Below, piece after piece: positions 1-6,913 of a stretch of 6,936 nucleotides of DNA. The DNA is taken from assembly GCA_023418835.1 (NCBI GenBank), contig JAEZYW010000082.1, forward strand, positions 1 to 6,936. Direction: 5' to 3'. A program made the position numbers and the translations under genes. The notes under the pieces were generated by a model. That model saw nothing but the letters and a program-made list of their open reading frames with translations. It was not told the origin of the DNA and searched no databases. Position 1 is the first letter of the stretch. Each line of letters opens with the position of its first letter. The stretch is from Bacillota bacterium. Lineage in GTDB: Bacteria > Bacillota > Clostridia > Tissierellales > Peptoniphilaceae.

Positions 1-740
1 TAAACATAGTGAAAAATTTAAAGGCAGATGATTATGCCGTTTTAAACTTCGATGATAAAGTCTCAAAGAACATAGACGGAGATTTCAAAAAAATATTTAT
101 CAGTGGAAAAGAAAAACTGGAAAATGGGATATTCTTAGAAGATAAAATCATACATCTTGGGAAAGACGGAAATATAGAGAAATATATGAAAGAAGAAGAC
201 GTAAAGAATAAAGGGGTTCACAATTATTACAATATTATGTGCGCAATTGGAGTCTCAGAAGTTTTAAATCTCGACAGAAATAAAGTCATAGAAGTAATTA
301 AGTCCTTCCAAGGGGTTTCCCACAGATTAGAATTTGTTAGAGAACTAAATGGAGTTTCTTATTACAACGACTCAAAGGGCACAAATTCTGATTCCACCAT
401 GAAAGCAATTTCAGCCTTTGATAGTCCAATTATAATTCTTCTAGGAGGATATGATAAGAAAGAGGACTTCAAGGAACTTTTAGAATTTGGCAAAAATAAA
501 ATTAAAACCATAATTGCTATGGGCGAAACTAAAGAAAAAATTTTATTACAAGGAAAAAATCTGGGATATAAAGAAATATACGATGTGGATTCTTTAGAAG
601 AGGGAGTTAACTTAGCAAAAGATTTAAGCAATAGTGGAGATATTGTTTTACTATCTCCGGCTTGTGCTAGTTGGGGTATGTTTAAAAACTTTGAGGAAAG
701 AGGAAATAAATTTATCCAACTAGTTGAAAACTTGAAATAG
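1..740 (+). CDS. murD: UDP-N-acetylmuramoyl-L-alanine--D-glutamate ligase, 5'-truncated by the window edge
   Basis: MurD is a cytoplasmic Mur ligase that uses ATP to add D-glutamate to UDP-MurNAc-L-alanine in peptidoglycan precursor synthesis. The frame is open to the left edge (first full codon at nt 3). The GTG at nt 9 looks like an internal valine, because the reading begins in the middle of the central domain (KADDYAVLN, a common MurD motif). About 245 residues are present, a little over half of a usual ~450-residue MurD: the end of the central ATPase domain and all of the C-terminal domain. Visible motifs are GVHNYYN (nt 216-233), HRLE (321-332), NDSKGTN (366-386), GGYDK (444-458) and the C-terminal SPACASWGMF (654-683). 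The last has Gly where many homologues have Asp (SWDMF or SLDQF). The gene ends 18 nt before ftsW, the usual dcw order. The family assignment is secure; the true start lies outside the window. Confidence 0.96.
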   Translation, partial: NIVKNLKADDYAVLNFDDKVSKNIDGDFKKIFISGKEKLENGIFLEDKIIHLGKDGNIEKYMKEEDVKNKGVHNYYNIMCAIGVSEVLNLDRNKVIEVIKSFQGVSHRLEFVRELNGVSYYNDSKGTNSDSTMKAISAFDSPIIILLGGYDKKEDFKELLEFGKNKIKTIIAMGETKEKILLQGKNLGYKEIYDVDSLEEGVNLAKDLSNSGDIVLLSPACASWGMFKNFEERGNKFIQLVENLK

Positions 741-758
741 AAAGCGATTGAAAGTGAT

Positions 759-1865
759 ATGAAAAAAAATATTAATGTAGATAGACCTCTACTTATAATA
801 ACTATAATTTTATGTTTTATTGGAGCAATTTTAGTTTTTAGTGCTTCTTGGCCTACAGCCGTTTTAGAATATGGAAACGGCTATCATTTTATTTTAAGAC
901 ATATCAGATCATTGGCATTGGGGTTTGGCGCTTTATTTGTCGCAATAAACTTTCCATACAGATATTATAAAAAGACTTCCGTCTTTATAATATTGTTTTC
1001 AGTTTTTTTAAACCTTTTGTTATTTACTTCTTTAGGTAAAGATAAATATGGATCCACTAGATGGTTAGATATTAGATTCTTGCCAAGTTTTATGCCTTCT
1101 GATGTTTTGAAAATAGCTTCAATTATATTTATATCTTCTCTATGCAGCAGTTTAGGTAAAAATGCTAAAAAAGGCAGGGGCTTATTTTTAAGTGTCGCTT
1201 TTATTGGAATCTTTGTCGGCATTGTTTTAATAAGAGATATGGGTTCTGCAATGGTTATGGTAGTTGCTTTAGGGGCCATTCTTATTGTCTCTGGAATTAA
1301 GTTTCACAATGTGCTACTATTATTAGGTCTTGGAGGAGGAGCTTTATATTACACTTTAACTTTAGAAAGAAACGCTTATAGAGTTAAAAGAATTATGGGC
1401 TTTTTGGATCCTTTTAACGATTTAGATGGAATTAACTATCAACTGAAAAACTCTCTATATGGTCTTGCCATGGGTGGTATTTCAGGAGTAGGTCTAGGAA
1501 AGGGAGTTCAAAAGTTTTCGTATATTCCCCACGTTTACAACGATTTCATTTTTGCTGTAATGGGGGAAGAGTTTGGTTTAATAGGAGCTTCTATAACGGT
1601 AATTTTATATTTTCTATTTATGTGGAGAGGATATTTAATTGCTTATGAAACAAAAAATATATTCGGGAAATTTTTAGCTGCAGGATTGACTACTCTTATA
1701 GGAGTCCAAGCGTTTATACATATCATGGTAAACATTGGGATTGCACCTGTTACGGGAATAACATTACCCTTTATAAGTTATGGTGGAACATCTTTGATAA
1801 TTACCTTGTATGCTGCGGGAATTATTCTGAATATTTCTAAAGAGAATAATAGGAGAATTAAATGA
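759..1865 (+). CDS. ftsW: FtsW-type SEDS peptidoglycan glycosyltransferase
   Basis: This is a multi-pass membrane protein of the SEDS family (FtsW/RodA/SpoVE), 368 residues, which polymerises lipid II into glycan strands, for FtsW at the division septum with a class B PBP partner. Hydrophobic segments run from residue ~10 to ~358, consistent with about ten membrane helices. Family landmarks are GSTRW (98-102), YRVKRIMGFLDPF (207-219), GVGLGKG (243-249), NDFIFAVMGEE (261-271) with the expected catalytic Asp at D262, and PVTGITLPFISYGGTS (330-345). The usual FQPSE motif reads FMPSD (111-115) and the usual PDLGTA reads RDMGSA (159-164), so two normally well-kept spots vary. Its place between murD and murG favours FtsW over RodA. 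SpoVE occupies this slot in spore formers, but no sporulation gene is seen here. The ATG has only a weak upstream site (AAAGTGA), so it may depend on coupling to murD 18 nt upstream. Confidence 0.94.
   Translation: MKKNINVDRPLLIITIILCFIGAILVFSASWPTAVLEYGNGYHFILRHIRSLALGFGALFVAINFPYRYYKKTSVFIILFSVFLNLLLFTSLGKDKYGSTRWLDIRFLPSFMPSDVLKIASIIFISSLCSSLGKNAKKGRGLFLSVAFIGIFVGIVLIRDMGSAMVMVVALGAILIVSGIKFHNVLLLLGLGGGALYYTLTLERNAYRVKRIMGFLDPFNDLDGINYQLKNSLYGLAMGGISGVGLGKGVQKFSYIPHVYNDFIFAVMGEEFGLIGASITVILYFLFMWRGYLIAYETKNIFGKFLAAGLTTLIGVQAFIHIMVNIGIAPVTGITLPFISYGGTSLIITLYAAGIILNISKENNRRIK
1851..1855 (+). promoter_or_regulatory. ribosome binding site for murG, inside ftsW
   Basis: AGGAG lies 6 nt before the ATG at 1862, within the last codons of ftsW. 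It supports the start that gives a 4-nt ATGA overlap with the ftsW stop, a classic arrangement for translational coupling. Confidence 0.8.
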
Positions 1866-2956
1866 GATATATAATATCAGGAGGCGGGACAGGAGGACAT
1901 ATCTATCCAGCCTTGGCAATATTTGATGAATTGAAAAAAAGAGATCCATCAGGTGAATTTTTATATGTGGGAACGCCTGACGGCTTGGAAAGGGATTTAG
2001 CAACAAGGGCTGGGTACGATTACAAACCAGTAAGGGTTAAGGGCCTGCCTAGAAGTGTGAACAAAGAATCTATAAAAACTGGAATAGAACTTTTAAAAGG
2101 CCTTGGAGATGCAAATAAAATCCTGAAAAGTTTTAAACCAGATATTGTTATAGGAACAGGTGGATATGTGGCATTTCCCATAGTCTTTTTGGCTCAAAGA
2201 AAGGGAATTAAAACTCTTTTACAAGAGTCAAACGCCTTTCCAGGAAAAGTAAATCGAATACTTGCAAAAAAAGCCCAAGGAATTGCCATAGCTTTTGAAG
2301 ACGCAAAAGAAAAACTATCTAGTGATAAATGTTTTTTAGCTGGAAATCCAATTAGACCTGACTTTCTGGAAATCGACAGAAACCAGTCTAGAAAAGAATT
2401 GGGAATTGGAGAAGAAGAAAAGTTAATACTCTCCTTTGGGGGAAGCGGTGGACAAGAATCTATAAACGATTCCATCATTGGGATTTTAGAAAAGGAAGAC
2501 ATTAAATATAGACTTATTCACATCACGGGAAAATCTCATCATGAACAGTTTTTAAACACTTTAAAGGAAAAAGAAATTAAAATAAATTCAAATGTGGAAA
2601 TTTTGGATTATTCTCACGAATTGCCAAAACTATTGGGAAGTTCTGATTTAGCAATTCTAAGTTCCAGTGCAATTTCTTTAGCAGAAGTCTCCGCTTTAGG
2701 AATTCCTAGTATCCTAATTCCAAAAGCTTACACTGCGGACAATCACCAAGAATACAACGCTAGGTCTTTTGAAAAAGCAGGGGCTAGCAAAATGATTTTA
2801 GAAGAGAATCTAAACTACAAAACTCTTATGGAGAATTTAAAAGAAATCCTTGAAGATAAAACAAAGATGAAAAAAATGGGAGAATGTGCTAGAATACTAT
2901 CAAAGCCAAATTCCACAGAAATAATCGTGGATAAAATAATATCTATAATTAAGTGA
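1862..2956 (+). CDS. murG: UDP-N-acetylglucosamine--N-acetylmuramyl-(pentapeptide) pyrophosphoryl-undecaprenol GlcNAc transferase
   Basis: MurG is a peripheral inner-leaflet GT28 glycosyltransferase that transfers GlcNAc from UDP-GlcNAc to lipid I, giving lipid II. The 364-residue length is normal. Two Rossmann-like domains are visible. The N-terminal one has GGGTGGH (7-13, glycine-rich acceptor loop), IGTGGYVAFP (97-106) and ESNAFPG (122-128). The C-terminal nucleotide-sugar domain has AGNPIRPDF (160-168), FGGSGGQESIN (192-202), the LAEVSALGIPSILIP stretch (273-287) with Glu275 at the usual ribose-contacting position, and ADNHQEYNA (292-300). The segment usually written SRAGA-x-T or SAGAIT reads SSSAIS (267-272), so a loop Gly is Ser. 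The start is fixed by the AGGAG site and ATGA overlap with ftsW. ftsQ follows after 4 nt. The lipid II product is the substrate of the FtsW encoded just upstream. Confidence 0.97.
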   Translation: MRYIISGGGTGGHIYPALAIFDELKKRDPSGEFLYVGTPDGLERDLATRAGYDYKPVRVKGLPRSVNKESIKTGIELLKGLGDANKILKSFKPDIVIGTGGYVAFPIVFLAQRKGIKTLLQESNAFPGKVNRILAKKAQGIAIAFEDAKEKLSSDKCFLAGNPIRPDFLEIDRNQSRKELGIGEEEKLILSFGGSGGQESINDSIIGILEKEDIKYRLIHITGKSHHEQFLNTLKEKEIKINSNVEILDYSHELPKLLGSSDLAILSSSAISLAEVSALGIPSILIPKAYTADNHQEYNARSFEKAGASKMILEENLNYKTLMENLKEILEDKTKMKKMGECARILSKPNSTEIIVDKIISIIK

Positions 2957-2960
2957 TTCA

Positions 2961-3695
2961 ATGAAGAAGAGAAGGCGTAAGAAGAGAAAAATAAAATATA
3001 TGCGGATATTAATAGCTCTAATAATATTATTGGGGCTTATTTTTGCTTTTCTCCGTTCTCCAATATTTAAAATTAGAGATATTAAGGTATCGGGAAATAG
3101 TAAAGTTGAAACTGAAACCATACTTGCTGCTTCCAATTTAACGACAGAAGAAAATTACATTTTTTTAAATAAAGATAAAATTGAAAGTAGACTTACAGGA
3201 ATTACTTTTATTGAATCTGCTAAGGTAAAGCGAGGATTTCCACTAAAAGTTACAATTGAGGTGACGGAAAGAAAGCCCGCATCTACTTTACAAATTTCAA
3301 ATAAATATTTATTAATTGACAAATACGGTTATGTTATTGACGAAAGTGAAACCCTTTTATTAAATCTAATGTTAATAAAAGGATTGGATAATGGAGACAG
3401 CATTAAAATGGGAGATGTAATCAAAGACTTTGCAACTCCAGATCAAAACAAACTTTTGGAAAATATCTACAATGGAGAAAATGTATTTAAATTCAAAAGC
3501 ATAAACTTAGAAGAAAACAAGGCGGAGTTAGTTTTATATAACGACGTTTTTGTAGCTTTTGGTTCTTACAACAATGTGGAATACAAGCTTAAAGTACTTG
3601 ATCAAATGATAGCTTCCATTGAAGATGACAGCACTAGAAATGCTTCCATGATATTAATGGAAGAAGGACCAGACCCGGTTTTGGTTTACGAATAA
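2961..3695 (+). CDS. ftsQ: FtsQ/DivIB-family divisome protein
   Basis: This is a bitopic membrane protein of 244 residues in the FtsQ/DivIB family, which acts outside the membrane with FtsL/DivIC and FtsB-type partners to link the Z-ring to septal wall synthesis. The first 13 residues are almost all Lys/Arg (a cytoplasmic tail), followed by one membrane helix at about 15-32. A POTRA domain spans about 36-104 (IFKIRDIKVSGNSKVETETIL start, VTERKP end at 101-106), and a beta domain follows (YLLIDKYGYVID, 116-127). The chosen ATG retains the basic tail, which suits positive-inside topology. An in-frame ATG at 3000 would leave the helix almost at the N terminus and is less likely. No good Shine-Dalgarno is visible, and the 4-nt gap after murG suggests coupled translation. 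The stop is TAA followed directly by in-frame TAG. The symbol divIB is equally valid in Bacillota. Confidence 0.93.
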   Translation: MKKRRRKKRKIKYMRILIALIILLGLIFAFLRSPIFKIRDIKVSGNSKVETETILAASNLTTEENYIFLNKDKIESRLTGITFIESAKVKRGFPLKVTIEVTERKPASTLQISNKYLLIDKYGYVIDESETLLLNLMLIKGLDNGDSIKMGDVIKDFATPDQNKLLENIYNGENVFKFKSINLEENKAELVLYNDVFVAFGSYNNVEYKLKVLDQMIASIEDDSTRNASMILMEEGPDPVLVYE

Positions 3696-3708
3696 TAGAA
3701 ATTTTAAA

Positions 3709-3725
3709 ATATTTTTCAAAAATAT
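3709..3725. repeat. 17-nt AT-rich palindrome after ftsQ
   Basis: ATATTTTT and AAAAATAT flank a single C, giving a perfect 8-bp inverted repeat 14 nt after the ftsQ stop. It contains no GC pair and no T-run follows, so it would be a poor intrinsic terminator. It could be a weak 3' hairpin, a protein-binding palindrome, or chance in AT-rich sequence. Confidence 0.3.
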
Positions 3726-3810
3726 CTCATCTATATTTTCACAAGAAATTTTTATAAAAAAGAATTTACATTGAAAGTAGATGATTTCCTTATTTGAAAT
3801 GGAAAAATGT

Positions 3811-3839
3811 TTGACATATGGGTAGTAAAACCTTACAAT
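3811..3839 (+). promoter_or_regulatory. sigma-A-type promoter for ftsZ
   Basis: The -35 element TTGACA (3811-3816) matches consensus fully. A 17-nt spacer separates it from the -10 element TACAAT (3834-3839, 5 of 6 matches to TATAAT). Transcription would start near 3846, giving a leader of about 50 nt before the ftsZ ATG at 3899. This is the best promoter match in the window and shows that ftsZ can be expressed independently of the murD-ftsQ transcript. Confidence 0.8.
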
Positions 3840-3850
3840 ATAGAAAGGAT

Positions 3851-3884
3851 TATCTTTTAAATATTAAATATAGTGTTAAAGATA
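3851..3884 (+). promoter_or_regulatory. possible hairpin in the ftsZ mRNA leader
   Basis: TATCTTTTAA (3851-3860) can pair with TTAAAGATA (3876-3884), nine base pairs with one bulged T and a 15-nt loop, ending one base before the Shine-Dalgarno. It has only one GC pair, so stability is doubtful. It is close to the predicted 5' end and could protect the message or tune initiation, but may be fortuitous. Confidence 0.25.
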
Positions 3885-3885
3885 T

Positions 3886-3893
3886 AAAGGAGG
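3886..3893 (+). promoter_or_regulatory. ribosome binding site that sets the ftsZ start
   Basis: AAAGGAGG is a perfect Shine-Dalgarno five nt before the ATG at 3899. It fixes this start over the upstream in-frame ATG at 3818, which lies between the -35 and -10 elements. Confidence 0.93.
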
Positions 3894-3898
3894 AAATA

Positions 3899-4972
3899 AT
3901 GTTGGAATTTGAAGTTGACAACGATGGATTTGCAAAAATTAAAGTAATAGGTGTCGGCGGTGGTGGTAATAATGCCGTAAACAGAATGATTGAAAGTGGA
4001 GTTAAGGGTGTTGAATTCATCGCTGCCAATACGGATAGACAAGCATTGAAAGCCTCTTTAGCAAATACTAAACTTCAATTAGGAGAAAAAGTTACTAAAG
4101 GTTTAGGAGCTGGTGGAGATCCTTCTGTAGGAGAAGTCAGTGCAGAAGAAAGCCGAGATGAAATAAGAAATTCCCTAGAAGGAACAGATATGGTATTTAT
4201 AGCAGCTGGTATGGGTGGAGGAACTGGAACTGGAGGTTCTCCTGTTGTTGCCGATATCGCAAAAGAGCTAGGAATACTTACTGTTGGCGTGGTTACAAAA
4301 CCATTTGCTTTTGAAGGAAGTAGAAGACAAAGACAAGCTGAATCTGGAGTAGAAGAGTTACTAGCTAAAGTAGATACGCTTGTAACAATTCCTAACGATA
4401 GACTTTTACAAATTGCAGACAAAAAGACTAGTGTTAAGGAATCATTTGAAATGGCTGATGAAGTATTACTTCAAGGTATTACTGGTATTTCTGATTTAAT
4501 TAGCATTCCAAGTTTAATAAACCTAGACTTTGCTGACGTTAAGTCAATAATGGAAAACAAAGGTATTGCTCATATGGGTATTGGTTTTGCAGAAGGAGAC
4601 GAAAGAGCACAAGAAGCTGCAAGAGCTGCAATAAAGAGTCCACTTCTAGAAACATCAATTGAAGGAGCTAAATCAGTATTAATTAACATAACTGGTGGAG
4701 ACGACCTAGGAATATTCGAAATTAATGAAGCGGCAGAATTAATTAGATCTTCAGTCGCAGAAGATGCTAATATAATTTTCGGTGCTGGAATCGACAAATC
4801 CATGGGAGATCAAATAAAGATTACAGTAATTGCCACTGGTTTTAACGAAGATACAGTTGAACCAAAAAAAGTAAAATCTGAAGAATCTAAAGGTGATTCG
4901 CCAGAAGCTGAAAAGAAGACAGAAAAAATTGAAGACCCATCAGGACTTAATATTCCAGATTGGTTAAAATAA
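3899..4972 (+). CDS. ftsZ: cell division protein FtsZ
   Basis: FtsZ is the tubulin-like GTPase that polymerises into the cytoplasmic Z-ring and recruits the divisome. From this start it has 357 residues, within the normal range. The N-terminal GTPase domain shows [18 protein letters not shown] (13-30), NTDRQAL (44-50) and the tubulin signature GGGTGTG (106-112), followed by GSP where AAP or ASP is common. The T7 synergy loop NLDFAD (208-213) carries the catalytic Asp210 that completes the next subunit's site. After the C-terminal core (to about 316) comes a short, charged, disordered linker (about 317-348, rich in Glu, Lys and Ser). The terminal conserved peptide is LNIPDWLK (350-357), with Trp where many homologues have Phe. 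It has its own promoter and a terminator immediately after. A longer in-frame start at 3818 exists but would add 27 residues unlike any FtsZ N terminus and overlaps the promoter. No ftsA precedes it. Confidence 0.98.
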   Translation: MLEFEVDNDGFAKIKVIGVGGGGNNAVNRMIESGVKGVEFIAANTDRQALKASLANTKLQLGEKVTKGLGAGGDPSVGEVSAEESRDEIRNSLEGTDMVFIAAGMGGGTGTGGSPVVADIAKELGILTVGVVTKPFAFEGSRRQRQAESGVEELLAKVDTLVTIPNDRLLQIADKKTSVKESFEMADEVLLQGITGISDLISIPSLINLDFADVKSIMENKGIAHMGIGFAEGDERAQEAARAAIKSPLLETSIEGAKSVLINITGGDDLGIFEINEAAELIRSSVAEDANIIFGAGIDKSMGDQIKITVIATGFNEDTVEPKKVKSEESKGDSPEAEKKTEKIEDPSGLNIPDWLK

Positions 4973-4997
4973 GAATAATATTAAATTTTTTAAAATA

Positions 4998-5029
4998 GTC
5001 GCATTAACTAATACTTAATGCGATTTTTT
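4998..5029 (+). terminator. intrinsic terminator after ftsZ
   Basis: TCGCATTAA (4999-5007) and TTAATGCGA (5015-5023) form a perfect 9-bp stem with a 7-nt loop, followed by six Ts (5024-5029). It lies 26 nt past the ftsZ stop and should end most ftsZ transcripts before nrdR. Confidence 0.88.
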
Positions 5030-5042
5030 AGATATCTATAAA
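5015..5042 (+). promoter_or_regulatory. weak candidate promoter for nrdR-rarA
   Basis: TATAAA (5037-5042) resembles a -10 element, with TTAATG (5015-5020) 16 nt upstream as a poor -35 match (3 of 6) inside the terminator stem. Because a terminator separates ftsZ from nrdR, some promoter is expected in 5024-5050. This is the only candidate I can see. No NrdR-box-like pair of repeats is visible around it. Confidence 0.3.
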
Positions 5043-5050
5043 CATATTTC

Positions 5051-5057
5051 AAGGAGG
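5051..5057 (+). promoter_or_regulatory. ribosome binding site of nrdR
   Basis: AAGGAGG is five nt before the ATG at 5063. It is a full Shine-Dalgarno and settles that start. Confidence 0.9.
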
Positions 5058-5062
5058 AAAAA

Positions 5063-5530
5063 ATGAAATGTCCATACTGTGAATATGAGGACTCTAAAGT
5101 AGTAGACTCAAGACCAACAGATGACAATCAATCTATAAGAAGACGAAGAGAATGTATAAAATGTCAAAAGAGATTTACTACATACGAGAGAATAGAAAAA
5201 TCTCCCATAGTTGTAGTCAAAAAAGATGGAACTAGGCAATCTTACGATAGATCTAAATTACTAAACGGAATGATTAGAGCCTGTGAAAAAAGACCCGTCT
5301 CCCTTTCTCAACTGGAAAAATCCGTAGACAATATAGAAAAGAAAATGTATAACTCTTTGGAAAGAGAAATCAAATCTGAAGATATTGGAGAGATGGTAAT
5401 GTCTGAACTAAAAGAAATAGACGAAATCTCTTATGTTAGATTTGCATCCGTCTATAGACAATTTAAGGATATAGACTCATTTATGGAAGAAATTATGAAT
5501 ATAAAAAGCGAAGTTGATGAGGATGAATGA
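5063..5530 (+). CDS. nrdR: transcriptional repressor NrdR
   Basis: NrdR represses ribonucleotide reductase genes in response to ATP/dATP state, binding pairs of NrdR boxes upstream of nrd operons. At 155 residues it has the usual size. The N-terminal zinc ribbon has C3-P-Y-C6 and C31-I-K-C34, with the family's basic RRRR (26-29) and KRFTTYE (36-42) between and after. The ATP-cone domain covers about 49-139, including [16 protein letters not shown] (51-66) and RACEKRPVS (72-80), which closely follow the family pattern. [12 protein letters not shown] (123-134) is the typical end of the cone, then an acidic tail. No nrd gene is in the window, so its targets lie elsewhere. It is separated from ftsZ by a terminator and overlaps the start of rarA, so the two are probably co-transcribed and translationally coupled. 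Confidence 0.97.
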   Translation: MKCPYCEYEDSKVVDSRPTDDNQSIRRRRECIKCQKRFTTYERIEKSPIVVVKKDGTRQSYDRSKLLNGMIRACEKRPVSLSQLEKSVDNIEKKMYNSLEREIKSEDIGEMVMSELKEIDEISYVRFASVYRQFKDIDSFMEEIMNIKSEVDEDE

Positions 5531-6848
5531 TTTATTTGATTTTTCGTACAAAAAAAGAAAAAATGAATCCCAACCCTTAGCAGAAAGATTTAGGCCAAAG
5601 AGCCTAGAGGAATTTGTGGGGCAAAAACATATTGTGGGAGAAGGAAAACTGTTAAACAGACTAATAAAGGCGGATCGACTTGCTTCTATGATATTTTATG
5701 GTCCACCAGGAACTGGAAAAACTACTCTTGCAAGTATTATTGCAAATAATACAGAAAACAATTTCCAAAAGCTTTCCGCAGTTACTGCTGGTGTAAAAGA
5801 TATTAAACAAATAATTGAAATGGCAGAATCTGACCTGAAAGTTTATAACAAAAAGACCATTTTATTTGTAGACGAGATTCATCGATTCAATAAAGCACAA
5901 CAAGACGTCTTACTTCCTTATGTAGAAAAAGGCATTGTGATTTTAATTGGTGCGACAACTGAAAATCCCATATTTGAAGTGAACAAAGCCCTTCTATCCA
6001 GAAGTAGAATTATAGAATTTAAAGGAATTTCTGAAGAAGATTTGAGCCAACTGTTAGAAAGAGTATTAACAGATGAAAATAGGGGATATGGATCTAATAA
6101 AGTTACAATAAACGAAAGGGCTAAGAAATATCTACTAAACCACGTAGAAGGAGATGCTAGAAATCTCTTAAATACACTGGAACTTGCCGTTATAACAACA
6201 CCAGAAAATGAAAACGGTGAAATTATAATTGATTTAGAAGACATTAGCAACTGCCTTCAAAATGTGAACCTTCGCTACGATAAAGATGGGGAGCAACACT
6301 ACAATATAATATCTGCATTTATTAAGACCATAAGAGCCTCAGAACCAGATGCGGCTATTTATTATTTAGCTTTAATGCTAGAATCAGGAGAAGACCCTAA
6401 ATTTATTGCGAGAAGACTTATAATTTCAGCGGCAGAAGATATTGGTTTAGCTGATCCAAACGCTTTAAATATTGCAACCTCAGCTTTCCATGCGGTGAAT
6501 TTTATTGGAATGCCAGAGGGGAGGATTCCCCTTTCAGAAGCGACAATTTATCTTGCGACGGCTCCAAAAAGCAATGCATCTTATTTGGCAATAAATGCAG
6601 CCTTAGAGGAAGTCAGAAGTACAAGATCTTTAGAAGTGCCAGAAAATTTAAAAAATGTCCATGTAGGGAAAGTTGGAAAAGATGAAAAATACAAATACTC
6701 CCATGACTATGAAGATGGGATAGTAGACCAAGACTATCTCCAAGGAGGTACCAAAAGAAAATACTACTTACCAAAAGAAATTGGGTATGAAAAAAGTATA
6801 AAAACCAGAATGAAATATTTAGAATCCAAGAAAAAAAGTGAAAAATAG
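5523..6848 (+). CDS. rarA: replication-associated recombination protein RarA (AAA+ ATPase)
   Basis: RarA (MgsA, the WRNIP1/Mgs1 family) is a clamp-loader-like AAA+ ATPase associated with stalled replication forks and SSB. With the ATG at 5523 it has 441 residues, normal for the family. It shows [17 protein letters not shown] (18-34), Walker A GPPGTGKT (60-67), Walker [10 protein letters not shown] (114-122), sensor 1 GATTENP (143-149), LLSRSR with candidate arginine fingers R160/R162, and sensor 2 GDARNLL (210-216). The C-terminal tetramerisation region has DGEQHYN (255-261), [18 protein letters not shown] (266-283), [12 protein letters not shown] (297-308) and the final KYSHDYEDG (391-399). 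The start is uncertain: in-frame TTG 5514 and ATG 5517 also exist. I chose 5523 because MNDLFDF matches the usual MxDLF opening. This overlaps nrdR by 8 nt in another frame. The only upstream match to a Shine-Dalgarno, GAAG at 5510-5513, is weak, so coupling to nrdR translation is likely. Confidence 0.96.
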   Translation: MNDLFDFSYKKRKNESQPLAERFRPKSLEEFVGQKHIVGEGKLLNRLIKADRLASMIFYGPPGTGKTTLASIIANNTENNFQKLSAVTAGVKDIKQIIEMAESDLKVYNKKTILFVDEIHRFNKAQQDVLLPYVEKGIVILIGATTENPIFEVNKALLSRSRIIEFKGISEEDLSQLLERVLTDENRGYGSNKVTINERAKKYLLNHVEGDARNLLNTLELAVITTPENENGEIIIDLEDISNCLQNVNLRYDKDGEQHYNIISAFIKTIRASEPDAAIYYLALMLESGEDPKFIARRLIISAAEDIGLADPNALNIATSAFHAVNFIGMPEGRIPLSEATIYLATAPKSNASYLAINAALEEVRSTRSLEVPENLKNVHVGKVGKDEKYKYSHDYEDGIVDQDYLQGGTKRKYYLPKEIGYEKSIKTRMKYLESKKKSEK

Positions 6849-6876
6849 ATTTTTATTTGGATAGATTAAAGGAATA

Positions 6877-6913
6877 AAAACCTATCAGCTTTCTAAGCTA
6901 ATAGGTTTTATTT
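6877..6913 (+). terminator. intrinsic terminator after rarA, possibly bidirectional
   Basis: AAAACCTAT (6877-6885) pairs with ATAGGTTTT (6901-6909), and an inner stem AGCTT/AAGCT (6887-6891 and 6895-6899) closes on a 3-nt loop with one C/A mismatch between the stems. The right arm runs into a T-rich tail (TTTTATTT). The left flank is A-rich, so the complement also ends in a T-run and the element could stop transcription from both sides. Confidence 0.88.

Noticed and set aside
9..11. GTG as the start codon of the first gene
   Set aside because: The frame is open to the left edge and the protein would begin in the middle of MurD's central domain, so this is an internal codon of a gene cut by the window.
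3818..3820. ATG as the ftsZ start
   Set aside because: It lies between the -35 and -10 elements, lacks a ribosome site and adds residues unlike FtsZ N termini.
4075..4422. Open frame on the - strand opposite ftsZ (and similar ones opposite murD, ftsW, murG and rarA)
   Set aside because: These are antisense shadows of strongly recognised genes, with no family resemblance, ribosome site or promoter of their own.
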